From Papio anubis (taxonomy: Eukaryota; Chordata; Mammalia; Primates; Cercopithecidae), in contig NC_044995.1 in assembly GCF_008728515.1 (NCBI RefSeq), positions 13,589,104 to 13,653,103 of the forward strand: 64,000 bases of DNA. Reading direction: 5' to 3'. Below are positions 1 through 12,200 of this stretch, one piece after another. Numbering within the stretch: the stretch's first letter is position 1; each line of letters starts with the position of its first letter. Position numbers and translations under genes: made by a program. Below the pieces are notes generated by a model. That model saw only the letters and a program-made list of their open reading frames with translations, did not search any database and was not told where the DNA came from.

Positions 1-479
1 GTTAAACAAATTAGGGGAGAAGATTATAGTGATGTATATAAAGCAGAGAACACACAACCTGGCACACAGTGGGTCCAAGGTCAATGCCAGGCCTCTTCTT
101 TCTATCTTTTAAGAAAATTCTACCTTTGAGGGTTGTCCTGATGTGAAACCGGCAATCGTGGGTGATCTGGGGTTGAGAAATTCAGATATGGCTTGAGCCA
201 AAGAAGTAAAATTGGACACCGATAGACATAATACAGAGATGGCCTGTCATGTGTATCTTTGTCAAACACCCAGAATCTCTCCCCAGAATCCATCAACAGT
301 GGACTCAAGTCAGTCTGGGTGACTGGTGTTTCTACCTGTGGCAGCCTGGAGAGGTGGCTCCACCTGGTACTGGTACTGGGACAATGACAGTAGGGATGAG
401 GCCTGGAGGGGAGATGGCTGCTCAGAATCTACAACTATCATCATGGTAGATCACAAAATAAAACACAGTGACAACACAC

Positions 480-670
480 AGTGCTATTAGGCAACAGGCA
501 CTGTTCTACGCACTCTCACCCATTTAATGCTGGCGGCAATGCTGTAAGGTTATACCACACCCAATTCACAAACAGGGACGTAGAAGTAGAGAGCATTAAG
601 TCATTTGGTCAAGGTCAGCCGCTATTTATATGAACTCAACACATGCTCTTAACTCCAATGCTTTAATATA
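480..670 (-). repeat. MIR SINE
   Basis: CAGGCACTGTTCTACGCACT through GGTCAAGGTCAGCC to ACATGCTCTTAACTCC is the reverse MIR pattern. The rest of 1-825 shows no gene or other repeat that I recognise. Confidence 0.6.
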
Positions 671-825
671 ACAGCAGCTCCAGAAAGAAACCGGGAACCA
701 GTGCTTTAGAAAAGGAAAATGGGAACCAGAGGTGGAGACTTGCTTTTATTGTATACAGCCAGAGAGGCTTGAATTGTGTATGTACATGTAATACCTGTTC
801 AAATACAATTTTATAAAACATTTTT

Positions 826-1135
826 TAGGCCAGTCACGTTGGCTCACGCCTGTCACCCTAGCACTCTGGGAGGCTGAGGCGGGGAGTCTGGAGTTCGAGA
901 CCAGCCTGGCCAACATGGCAAAACCCCGTCTCTACTAAAAATAAAAAAAAATTAGCCAGGCATGGTGGCAGGCGCCTGTAATCCCAGCTACTCGGGAGGC
1001 TGAGGCAGGAGAATCGCTTGAATTTCGGGAGGTGGAGGTTGCAGTGATCCGAGATCGTGCCACTGCACTCCAGCCTGGGCGACAGGGCGAGACTCCGTCT
1101 CTAAATAAACAAATAAAATAAAAATAAAGAAATTC
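826..1135 (+). repeat. Alu
   Basis: Full-length two-arm Alu with an AAATAAA-rich tail, abutting the SMG9 CpG island. Confidence 0.95.
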
Positions 1136-1139
1136 AAAT

Positions 1140-2420
1140 AAGAAGCTAGAACCTTCCCATTCACCCACTCTGCCCACAGGGGAACCGCTGGCCCTTCCGA
1201 CTGCGCATGCGCTCCCAGGCCGCGCCCCTCGCCCAATGCTCCTCTTCCGCGCGAGCAAGACTCCGCCCACGGGTGTTTAAATTTTCGAACCTGGAGCGGA
1301 TTCCCTCCTCCAACGCAGCCTTCGAGGGTTTTAAACATGGTTCTCTCTCGGACTATTCTGCATCTCCCAGGCCTTAAGGATAAAACTGACACAGGAGACC
1401 CTTCAGGGTCTGATCTGCCCACTCTGCTGCCTCACCTCCCACCCTGGGGTACCCTGAATCCAAGCGAGTCTGGACCTCTCCCCCGGGGTCTTCACCGCCT
1501 TTGCTTAGCTGTCCCCTGGAGTGCCCTCGCCTGTCTGTCCTTCAAGGTCCAACCGGACCCGCGCCCTTTCCTAAGTGATTTGAGGCCCTGGCAGTCTCTC
1601 CACAGGCTGGGGTGTCTTCCAGGACGCACGCCAAGTCTGATTCATTCATGTGTTCTTGGCACTGAGCCCAGAACAGTGAAATTCCTCCCTGTCGCCCCAC
1701 CCCACCGCATCCCGCCAACATCACTGAAGAGGCACAACTCGAACCCCAGGTTCCCCTCCCGCTCCTCGGCGTATCCATTTCCCTACTCATCTCCCCACCC
1801 TCAAGCTCCAACCGCGCGCACGCGCATTGAGTCAGAGCCGCGGCGTCCTCCCGCCTTCCCCTCCGGAACCCGCATGCGTGCTGAAGTCGACCGCCTCCAT
1901 CCACGCATGCTCCGCCCGGCGCGCGCGTTCGGTTCTCGAGCGTCCAGCCCTCAGCGCATGCGCAGGACCAGCAACCTGAGGTACCTGAGCTCAACTTGGC
2001 CCCGCATTACCTCCTCCTCCTCCTCTTCCTTCTTCGGGCCAGCTTTCCTTAGGGGCCGCAACCCGGACGCCGAGGCCAGTTTCGGAGTGGGGGTTGCCCA
2101 CTTTTTCTCTTTCCCACGCTCCTGGCCCCCAGACGCCATTTACAGGCGGGTGGTTGGGGTCAGCCTCCCCGCCCCCACCCGACGCCCGTCACGGGAGAGC
2201 CCACACCGCGCCCCGAGAACCAATCAGCAGCCGCCTTAGGTAAGGGAGCCGCGAGTCCGCGCGAGGCTCGCGCACCGGCAGGGGGCGGGGCGCGCCGGCA
2301 GGCCCCGCCCTCGCCTTGGCTATTAAAAGGTCGCTGGGATGTCCGGCGGGGGTGCGGCACTGAGTAGGGGTCCGGGGCCGGTCATTTCGTTACTGGGTTG
2401 GCAGGAATGGGGGCGGGGGA
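1140..2420 (+). promoter_or_regulatory. SMG9: CpG island and promoter region of SMG9
   Basis: This block is far richer in G+C and CpG than its surroundings. It lies just upstream of SMG9 intron 1. It contains two perfect NRF1-type palindromes: TGCGCATGCGC at 1202-1212 and GCGCATGCGCA at 1954-1964. Looser GCATGCG-like copies lie near 1820, 1872 and 1903. GC boxes and a TATTAAAA stretch (about 2321) lie near its 3' end. NRF1 palindromes in a CpG island are typical of housekeeping promoters. The exact start of transcription cannot be read from the sequence. Confidence 0.75.
2100..2239 (+). other. SMG9: Candidate non-coding exon 1 of SMG9 (3' edge only)
   Basis: A near-consensus splice donor, CTTAG|GTAAGG, follows base 2239 inside the CpG island. 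The SMG9 start codon sits only 6 bases inside a spliced exon at 6130, so at least one 5' UTR exon must lie upstream. The 5' edge given here is arbitrary. The TATA-like stretch at about 2321 lies downstream of this donor, so either it is not the promoter element or a different exon 1 is used. Confidence 0.35.
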
Positions 2421-2965
2421 CGGAAATAACGTGTAAATAAGAAACTAATGCTCTGCGAGATCCAAGTGGAGCCTGCAAACTACTGCCCGTCAAGTACTGG
2501 GGAGGCCGCCCCAATAACGCGTAAAGAGGAACTTGAGTTGGGTTCCCTGAGGGAAGCTTTGTAAATCAATGCCTAAATCCGGGGAGGCCCCCCTCTAGAA
2601 CCCCATAGAGAGTTTAAATCCTAGGGAGTCCTTAGGAAAATGTGCAAATCGGCTACAGTTCTGGGGTGGGGAGTGTCCCACGAAGTGGGCTTACATACTC
2701 AGGAATTGGGAGAGTCTCCCCTAATATTTGCGAATAGTCACTGAGGTTCTGGGAGATGCCCGAAGGGAGTGTGTGAAGCGATGCCTAAGCACTGAGGAGA
2801 CACTCACCAAAAATATGTAAATTCGATTGTTAGTTTTCGGGAAGTCACCCTAGAAGTCCATCAGTAGACACTTAAATAAACCGGCTTTCCTAAGTTTGGG
2901 GGAAATCCCCCAAAGGAGCCCGGAAACAGCATTGGAAGTCCCCAGCTTGCATGTGGGGTGGGCCT

Positions 2966-3054
2966 TTTTTTTTTTTTTTTTTTAGACAGAGTCTCGCTCT
3001 GTCGCCCAGGCTGGAGTGCGATGGCACGATCTCGGCTCACTGTAACCTCCACAC
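2966..3054 (-). repeat. Alu fragment
   Basis: Poly-T then GAGTCTCGCTCTGTCGCCC to ACTGTAACCTCCAC; cut off after about 90 bases. Confidence 0.9.
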
Positions 3055-3135
3055 CTGGCTTAGGTGGGCTCTTAAGTTCCAAGGAACTCCCCACATTCAG
3101 ATACTGTGGAAGCTCCCGGAATAAAGGGCACAGGG

Positions 3136-3440
3136 AGGCCAGGCGCTGTGGCTCATGGGGAATCTCATCACTTTGGGAGGCGGAGGCTGGCGAATCACTT
3201 AAGGCCAGGAGTTCGAGACCAGCCTGGCCAACATGGCGAAACTCCGTCTCTACTGAAAATGCAAAACTTAGCCGGGCCTGGTGGTACGCGCCTGTAATCC
3301 CAGCTACTTGGGAGGCTAAGGCAGGAGAATTGCCTGAACCCGGGAGGCAGAGGCTGCAGTGACTCAGTGAGCTGAGATCGCGCTGCTGCACTCCAGCCTG
3401 GGCAAAAGAGCAAGACTCTGTTTCAAAAAAAAAAAAAAAA
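3136..3440 (+). repeat. Alu
   Basis: Runs from GGCCAGGCGCTGTGGCTCA to a 17-base poly-A. Confidence 0.95.
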
Positions 3441-3944
3441 GAAAAGCACACACATGGTGCGCTTACTTTGCACAGGAAAGGGTATCCTCATAGGCGGGTA
3501 AACAGAAACTTCAGGGCTGGGCGGAATCCCAATTGAGACATGAAGACAGGTACTTAAGCACTGGGTAGATTTCAGAATAATGTGTAAAGACACTTAATTG
3601 CAAGGGAGGGAGGAGTTTCAGATGCTGGGGAGAATCTCCATCCGAGACTGTAAGCAGTTATTTCGGTATTGAATGAGTCATTTTCCCTAAGCATCTGTAA
3701 ACAGGCCCTTGTCCTCCTCTGTCTAGGAAAGCAGTCTTCAACCTGGCTTGTGGCTGGGAGAGAGGTCATGTAGCACAGTAAGAGAGGAGCTAGACAAGCC
3801 ACTTGTCTGGCTAGCAAAATTATGACTCTGTCTTGTAAACAGACCCTTCAGTTCTGGAGAGTCTCCGAGGGACCTGTTTATGTCATTATGAGGTTGGGCT
3901 GGGGAGGATTCATGGAGGGGTTTAACAGATACTTCCAAGCTAAG

Positions 3945-4512
3945 CAAGGGTCAGCAAACTTTTTTTTTTTTTGAGACAGGGTTCTGCTTTTTCTTTTCTT
4001 TTTTTTTTTTTTTTTTTTTTGAGACAGGGTCTTGCTTTGTTTCCCAGGCTAGAGTGCAGTGGTGCAGCACGATCATGGCAGCCTTGACCTCCCAGGCTCG
4101 AGCAATCCCACCACCTCAGCTTCCCAGGTAGCTGGGACTACAGGTGCATGCCACCATGCCCAGCTATTTTTTTCTTTTTAAAATGTTTTATAGAGACAGG
4201 ATTTTGCTATGTTGCCCAAGCTGATCTGGAACTCCTGGGCTCAAGCAGTCCTCCTGTGTCGGCCTCCCAAAGGTGTGAACCACCATACTCGGCCATTCAG
4301 TAAAACTTTCTGTTAAGGCCAGAGAGTAATTATTTTAGGCCCTGCAGACTGTATTGTCTGTCTCAACTACTCAGCTTTGCCATTGCATCAAGAAGGCAGC
4401 CATAGACAATTTGTAAATTGACGGATGTGGCCATGTTCCAATAAAACTTTCTACTTACAAAAACAGAAGGCAGACCAGATTTGGCCTCTAGGCCACACTT
4501 TGTCAGCCTGAC
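3945..4512. mobile_element. hAT-type non-autonomous DNA transposon with an Alu inside
   Basis: A terminal CAAGGGTCAGCAAACT (3945) matches the far end AGTTTGTC-like CTTTGTCAGCCTGAC (4498-4512). The body includes CAGCCATAGACAATTTG and TTCCAATAAAACTTTC, as in MER elements of the hAT group. The exact family was not determined. Confidence 0.65.
3970..4294 (-). repeat. Alu (J-like) inside hAT element
   Basis: GAGACAGGGTCTTGCTTTGT with GCAGCCTTGACCTCC, the older Alu form. Confidence 0.93.
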
Positions 4513-5440
4513 CTCTGAGCTTGAGCAGATAGCCCCATTGAGTTCTACAAACAGTTAAGTAGCAAAGGCCACCCTAGAATGATGTGTGAACAGCTGGAAA
4601 ACTCTCTAAGGACCTGTAAACAGATACTAAAATGGTGGAGAGTGGGTTGCATAGATAGCCAGACATTAAATAACATGTCAAATAGAATAAACACGGGGGA
4701 TACCTTGAAATGAAATTCAGTGGGAGGGAAGGCAGACCGTCAGGAACGGAAGACAGACACTGAAATGTAGTGGGGTACCAGGTGAAAACAGGCCCTTGAG
4801 TGCTGGAGCCCCACCATGACATGCACTAGTAATGGATCATCAAGAGTAGCTGTTGGACTGAGGATCACATTGCTGGTTTGTAAGCAAACGCCTTGCTGCA
4901 TTTTGTTAAGGAGAATATCCTATTTTTACGTGAACTTGCCCCTGTGAGTTTATTGATGCTGGAGCATTTTAATAGTCGGGAATAGTTTTGGCTGCAAGTA
5001 AGAGATAGGTGTGTATTTGTTTTTCGCTGCCTCTTGAAGTAGGCAATTCAGGGTTAACGTGGAACCCCCAACTTTGTGTCTTGTTTTATTGTACCTTCCA
5101 TTAAGTTGCCTTACAGCCCAGGATAGCTGCTTGAGCTCCAACCTCCACACCCACATTCCTGTCACTGGGAGGAAGGGGCAAAAGGCGTGTGCCAGAGTCT
5201 GTGAAGGGAAGTTTCTGGAAGCTGCCAAGCCACACTTCTAGTGTCATACCATAGCCAGAAAGTACTTACTCACATGGCCACACCTAACTGCAAACAAGGA
5301 TGAGAAGTTTGTTCTGGATAGCCATCCATGTACCTAGCTCAGAACTGAGGGTTTTACTTTTTTGGAAGTCAGGAGTGCATGTTAGGAGCCAGCTTGTAGT
5401 TGCTACCACAGGCCCGAGCTCTGTTGAAAGGAAGGGCCTT

Positions 5441-6048
5441 GGCCGGGCGCGGTGGTTCACACCTGTAATTCCATCGCTTTGGGAGGCTGAGATGTGTGGA
5501 TTGCCTGAGGTCAGGAATTCAAGACCAGCCTGGCCAACATGGTGAAACCCCATCTCTAAAAATACAAAAAAAATTAGTCGGGTGCGGTGGCAGGCACCTG
5601 TAATCCCAGCTACTCAGAAGACTGAGGCAGGAGAATTGCTTGAATCTGTGAGGCGGAGGCTCAGTGAGCCGAGACTACACCATTGCACACCAGCCTGGGC
5701 GACAAGAGCGAAACTCTGTCTCAAAAAAAAAAGAAGAAAGGAAGAGCCTTGGTTAGGCACAGTGGCTCAGGTCTGTAATCCCAGCACTTTGGGAGGCCAA
5801 GGTAGGTGCATCACCTGAGGTCAGGAGTTCGAGACCAGCCTGGCCAACATGGTGAAACCCCATCTCTACTAAAAATACAAAAATTAGCCAGGCATGGTGG
5901 TGGGTGCCTGTAATTCCAGCTACTTGGGGAGGCTGAGACAGAAGAATCACTTGAACCCGGGAGGCAGAGGTTGCAGTGAGCCAAGATCAGGCCACTATAC
6001 TCCGACCTGAGCGACAGAGAGACTCCATCTCCAAAAAAAAGGAAGGAA
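5441..6048 (+). repeat. Two tandem Alus
   Basis: First copy 5441-5738, second 5751-6048, head to tail with a short A-rich joint. They end about 80 bases before SMG9 exon 2. Confidence 0.95.
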
Positions 6049-6129
6049 GGGACTTCGTATAGTCTAGGGTATGCCAAGTAGAGTAGGAAGAGACTCTTTC
6101 ATCTTGAAATCCCCTCATTCCCTCCGTAG

Positions 6130-6285
6130 GTGACCATGTCTGAGTCTGGACACAGTCAGCCTGGACTCTATGGGATAGAGCGGCGGCGACGGTGGAAGGA
6201 GCCTGGCTCTGGTGGCCCCCAGAATCTCTCTGGGCCTGGTGGTCGGGAGAGGGACTACATTGCACCATGGGAAAGAGAGAGACGG
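6130..6285 (+). CDS. SMG9: SMG9 exon 2 (first coding exon)
   Basis: Acceptor CCTCCGTAG ends at 6129 and donor GTGAGT begins at 6286. ATG lies at 6136-6138, giving codons 1-50 (start MSESGHSQPG, end WERERR). The exon ends in phase 0. Confidence 0.95.
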
Positions 6286-9200
6286 GTGAGTGTCTGGACC
6301 CAGGAGCAGCATTCATGTATCTATTTGGTTCCACAAATGATTATTGAGCACCTGCCATGTGCCAGGCACTAATCCAGATGCCGGGATATATCTGTAAAGA
6401 AAACCTACCGCCCTCATGGATAAAGAGGGTGGAGAGTGATAAAGGAGACTGTTTTAGATAACATGGTCAGAAAAGGTCTCTCTGAAGAGGTGACTTTTTA
6501 GCAGAGGCTTTAAGGACATGAGGGAATAAGCCATGCCAACATCTTAGATGAAGAGCATTCTAGACAGAACAGCAAGCGCAAAGGCCCTGAGGTGGCCCAT
6601 ATCTGGCGTGTTCAAGGAGTAGCCAGAGGAGGTCAGGATGGCTGCAGTGGGTGAGGAAGGAGGGAGAGAGGAGATGAAGTCAGTTAATTGGGGCCAGATC
6701 AGGTAGGACCTAGTAGGCCTTGGAAAGAACTTTATATTTCACTGAGTGAAATTAGCATTGGAGAGTTTGAGCTGAGAGGTTTCATAGCTCGTTTTAAAGA
6801 GTCATGTCATAATAACAACAACTGTTTCTGTTTCTTTTTACTGAGCAGCCTATACTGTGCTTGCACTGTGCAAAGTCCTTTACATCCTTTGGGTCTTCCT
6901 GAACCCTTACAGCTACCCCATGAAGTAGATTCTATAATAGATCTGATTTTCACTAATGAGGAAAATGAGCCCCAGAGGTGAAGGGACTTTTCCATAATGA
7001 GAGTCAATAAACTTTGGTTCCAGGACTCAGATCCAGGTCCAGCTTAGTCTCACATATGGCATCACTCTGCGTGCTGTAGAGAGCGCCCTGGGCTGGGAAT
7101 CAGGAGGGATCGGCTTGTGCCCAGACCCTGCCTCACTCCCCTCCTGTACTTAGGTGACTCACTGCCCGAACCTGCCCCCTGGGCTTTTTTCTCTAGGGCC
7201 CTGTCCACCTCAGACATGTCTGGTAGGGTGGAAGTAGGTAACAATTGAGGCCAGCTTCTGAGCTATAAAACTGTACAAACATGAAGAATAGTTTATTCAC
7301 AGTGAGCTGGGCTCTTACTTGCTCCTTCTCTTGGGCCACAGCGTAAATGAGAACGCGTCGTCTCTCTTCCTTCCACATAATGCCCTCCTGGGGAATGTTA
7401 TCCCGCCACACCTTCAGGTTTAACCCCTGAACAAGCAACTCCTAAATCTCATCTTTGTCTCTAAATATGCTACTGAGCCCTGGCAGCCTCCTGTCACACC
7501 CATGGGCTTCTCATCCTCTGTGTCCCCTGCTGACCTCAGCATCTTTCTGCCATTTTTCCTCTTCCCATTTTTTTCTCCCATATCAGTGACAGCCCATTGG
7601 GCCTCATCCTGAATGCCTCTCTCGCCTCTCCCCTGCTTCGTCTGTGCTACTCAGGCACCAGTGCTTTACACTCCGCCACCTGGGTATATCTGTGTGTCTT
7701 CTCTCCACCCTCACAGTGCTCATTCCAGGTACAGAGTGAATATCTGAAGTGCTCCAAAATTCAAAATGTTTTGAGCACCAACATGACATTTAAGGGAAAT
7801 GTTTATTGGAGCCTTGTAGCAGATGGATTTGGGGTGCTCAACCAGTAAATATGCAAATATTCCAAAGTTCAAAAAATCCCAAATCCAGAGCACTTCTGGT
7901 CCCAGGCATCTCAGATAAGGAATACTCAGCCTATATAATCTCCCCCTTCCTAGCCTCCTGGAAGTCTACAGCCTCTCCTCCTGTAGTTTTTCCCTTGAAA
8001 CATCTTTTTAAAGCACTTTCACATCATCTTTTTGTTTGTTCTTCACCGTAAGCCAGTGAAGTGAGCAGGATTTAAGTAAGTGTCCTCAGTCTGTTGGTGA
8101 AGAAACAGAAGCAGTGAGGGGTCAAGACTGTCCTGAGGTTCCTCAAGGAACCAGAGAAAGAACGGGACTGAGACTCAGATTTCTCCCCTCTTCAGCAGAC
8201 TGAGGGTGAGTCGGGGAGGCACGAAGAGGTCAAGGCGTGGGATCAGCCTGCCAGCTTTGCTAGAGCAGGAGCGGGGCTGAGGGCAGAGGTGATCAGGATA
8301 GCAAGTGCCACCAGCAGCTCTCACATATGAGCACCTGCCATGTGTCAGGTGCCACGCTAGGCGCTTGAGGAGTTCTGTCTCCTTTCATCCTCATCATAAT
8401 CCTGTGAGGAAGGAATTCCCGTACCCACTCACAGATGGGAAAATGAGGCATAAGTGAAGGTGGTGAGGCTGGCTCCTTATATATTCACACATCCAACACG
8501 AGGCGGGACCAGGTTTGCACCCAGACCTGTCTAGCTCCTAGTTCCTTCCCGCCTGGGCTTGTTGCCTTGCAGAGGCAGCTGAGCAGAATGCTTGAGGATT
8601 TGGTTCTGCAGCCAGGCTGCCTGGGCTTTGTGACTTTGGGCAATCTGCTTAACCTTTCTGGGCTTCATTTTCTTCATCTGTAAAGTGGGGGTAATAATAG
8701 TATCTATCTCACAGGGCTGTTGGTAGGATCAAGGTAGTTAATGTATTTCAGCATTTAGAATAGTTCATGGCACATAAAGATCTGAAATGTCCAGGAGAGC
8801 CAGTGAGCCATTCCTGAGTAACTGCCCTCCCTCACCACAGGATGCCAGCGAAGAGACAAGCACTTCCGTCATGCAGAAAACCCCCATCATCCTCTCAAAA
8901 CCTCCAGCAGAGCGGGTGAGCAGAGAAGGAGGGAGGAGGGGAGCCATTAAGGAAGGGATTGCCCCCATTGATGGAAACTTTTTTACCTCTGTAGTCAAAG
9001 CAGCCACCACCTCCAACAGCCCCTGCTGCCCCGCCTGCTCCAGCCCCTCTGGAGAAGCCCATCGTCCTCATGAAGCCACGGGAGGAGGGGAAGGGGCCTG
9101 TGGCCGTGACAGGTGCCTCTACCCCTGAGGGCACCGCCCCACCACCCCCTGCAGCCCCTGCGCCACCCAAGGGGGAAAAGGAGGGGCAGAGACCCACACA

Positions 9201-12200
9201 GCCTGTGTACCAGATCCAGAACCGGGGCATGGGGACTGCCGCCCCAGCAGCCATGGACCGTGAGTTGGGGCCGGGCAGGACTGGGTTGGGAACTGGCATC
9301 TCCTCACAGACCCTCACTGCATTCTCTATCTCCTGCTTTCTCCAATCTCCAGCTGTCGTGGGCCAGGCCAAACTGCTGCCCCCAGAGCGCATGAAGCACA
9401 GCATCAAGTTGGTAGATGACCAGATGAATTGGTGTGATAGTGCCATTGAGGTACTGACGGGCCCCTGCTTGCCTGAGCTTCCACACGTCCTGCATCCTCT
9501 GATCCTCCACCCCTTCCTCCACCTCTTGGTAGGCAACACCAGACTGGAGAGCTTTCAGGCAACTTACAGCAGTGCGACGGGGTGGAATCAGAACATTCTC
9601 ACCTCATCAGAGCTGAATTTCAGCTAGCTCAGCTGTGCTTGCTAGTTGGTAAAATACCGAACTGCTTTGGTACTGATTGGTAAAGAGGTACTGTCCCTAC
9701 CACCCCAGGACCCCTGGGATCTCCTGTGCCATCCACAGCAGGGGAGTCTCTTCGACCCTGCCCCAGTACCCTTCTTATTTGGTTGAAACCCTTGCTGTGG
9801 CTCATGCCTGTAATCCCAGCACTTTGGGAGGCCAAGGTGGGAGAATCGCCTGAGCCTAGGAGTTCAAGACCAGCCTGGGCAACATAGGAATACTCCATTT
9901 CTACCAAAAATATAAAAATTAGCCAGGCATGGTGGCAGGCATCCAGGCCACTCAGGAGGCTGAGGTAAGAGGATCACTTGAGTCTAGGAGGTCAAGGCTG
10001 CAATGAGCTGTGATCATGAAATTGCACTTCAACCTTGACAACAAGGGTGAGACCCTGTGTCAAAAAAAAAAAGAACAAGAAACCCACGCTGTCTCAGTGT
10101 TAACCGTTTTGAATGTCACTCCCCCGAAGTGCCCCCCCATCCATCCCAGCACCCCCTGCTCAAGTTCAGATCTCACATTCCTAGATCATCATACGTACCT
10201 CCAGTCTCCCAGACTTTGTATCCCCTCTTTTGCTTTTTCTCCCCTAGACCTGTCACACACCTGCTCAGATTCTCCCAGAGGTGTCACTTCTCCTACCCAG
10301 CAGCCTGGACTTACTAGCTCAAGTCCATTTATTGCCTTGCCCCTGCCACTTCTATGTCCACTCTCACATTGGAATTAACTGGGGAGCTTTCAAAAAACAA
10401 AACAAAGAGCCAAGCCCTACCCTTCAGCGCTATTAAGGAAAACTTTCTGCAGTGATGAAGATCATATATATTTGAACTATCGGTCCGGTATGGTAGCCAC
10501 TATCCCCAGATATGGCTTTAGAGCACTTGAAATGTGGCTAGTACAACCAAATAATTTTTAATGTTGTTTAATCTTATTTAAACAGCCATGTATGATCAGT
10601 GCCTACTGATTGAACAGGGCATCCCTAGATATTCAGCTTTAATGTGTTAAAGCACATTAAATTCTGATTGGGCCCAGGGTTTGCTTTATTTATTTAGGAG
10701 ACAGTCTCGCTCTGTTGCCTAGGCAGGAGTGCAGTGGCACCATCTCGGCTCACTGCAACCTCCACCTCCCAGGTTCAAGCAGTTCTCCAGCCTCAGCCTC
10801 CCAGATAGCTGGGACCACAAGTGTGCAACACCACATACAGATAGTTGTATTTTTTTTTGTTTTTTTGAGACGGAACTTCACTCTTGTTGCCCAGGCTGCA
10901 GTGCAGTGGCACGATCTCAGCTCACCGCAACCTCTGCCTCCCGGGTTCAAGCAATTCTCCTGCCTCAGCCTCCTGAGTAGCTGGGATTACAGGCATGTAC
11001 CACCACACCCAACTAATTTTGTATTTTTAGTAGAGATGGGGTTTCTCCATATTGGTCAGGCTGGTCTCGAACTCACAACCTCAGGTGATCTGCCTGCCTT
11101 GGCCTCCCAAAGTTCTGGGATTACAGGTGTGAGCCACTGCACCCAGCCAGTTTTTATATTTTTGGTAGAGACGGGGTTTCACCATGTTGGCCAGGCTGGT
11201 CTTGAACTCGTGGCCTCAAGCGATCCTCCCGCCTTGGCCTCCCAAAGTGCTGGGATTACAGGTGTGAGCCACTGCACCCAGCCAGTTTTTGTATTTTTGG
11301 TAGAGACGGGGTTTCACCATGTAATTTAAATGAGCAGCAGCCACAGTTCAGGATGTAGCTTTTTCCTTAAGTAGTGTCTCTTACACCCCCTGGTGGTGAA
11401 AGTCAGCAGAACTGGTGGCCCAGGGTTAGTCTCAGTAATTTCCAGAGGGGCTCTTAAATCCCACAGACAACAGCATATGAATGTAAAACAAAACAAAAAA
11501 ACACACAGACGAGAGCCTGGGTGGCTCCTGTTTGCACACCACTCCCTTTTATGTGCTTTCCCAGGTTTCCCAGGAATCTGTGCCAGTAGCCCTCAGTCGC
11601 TGAGTCCTATCTTCTCCAACCTGCCCTTCTGTTCCTGTGACTCACTTTCACTTCTCCAAGATCAGATTTCCCTTTTTCCCGCTGTGTCCAGCCACGCTGA
11701 CTTCCTTTTAGCTTCTTGACCGTGCTAGGCTCTTTTCCACTTCAGAGTTCTCACAGACACTGTTCTTTGTGTCTAGAACATTTGACATAATCCTACCATG
11801 ACACGGAACAGAGGCCCTATGCCTAGTTGAAGGGGTTGCAACAATAGGCGTTTCTCTTCCTATATGATAAGGCAGATGCGGGAGCCACAAGGGTCTCTGG
11901 AGTCCCCCCTCTGATTCCAGCTCCAGCAACTGACAGACTTGTCAGAGTCTTATTTCTGTATTTTCCCATAGTACCTGTTGGATCAGACTGATGTGTTGGT
12001 GGTTGGTGTCCTGGGGCTCCAGGGGACAGGCAAGTCCATGGTGATGTCGTTGTTGTCAGCCAACACTCCAGAGGAGGACCAGAGGTGAGGGGCTATCAGG
12101 TAGGGTGCAGGAGGGAGGTGGGCACCCACCGGGGATTGGGGCAGGGTACGCTCTGGTGTTGTAAGTGGTGTTACCAAAGGACTTTGGAAAGTTGCTTTTC

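Larger units (their letters stand above)
2430..4960. repeat. Degenerate tandem repeat filling SMG9 intron 1
   Basis: Units of roughly 35-75 bases share a core like TGTAAACAGACACTTAAG, followed by a 'tCTGGGGAGaCTCCCC' half and a run ending in GGAcC. Copies can be recognised near 2473, 2560, 2640, 2690, 2729, 2770, 2815, 2862, 3580, 3640, 3835, 4560, 4616 and 4770. Spacing is irregular and copies are strongly diverged. Three Alus and a hAT-type transposon interrupt the array. I know of no repeat family that matches. It is probably an old minisatellite. Confidence 0.55.

Noticed and set aside
1337..2239. 300-codon + strand frame in the CpG island
   Set aside because: GC-rich sequence has few stops. 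The frame has no recognised domain, is proline/arginine rich by composition, and overlaps the promoter.
10715..11329. 204-codon + strand frame with internal protein repeats
   Set aside because: It is translated reverse Alu sequence; the repeats reflect a duplicated Alu right arm. Many similar frames across the window (with LPGSSDSPASAS-type text) have the same origin.
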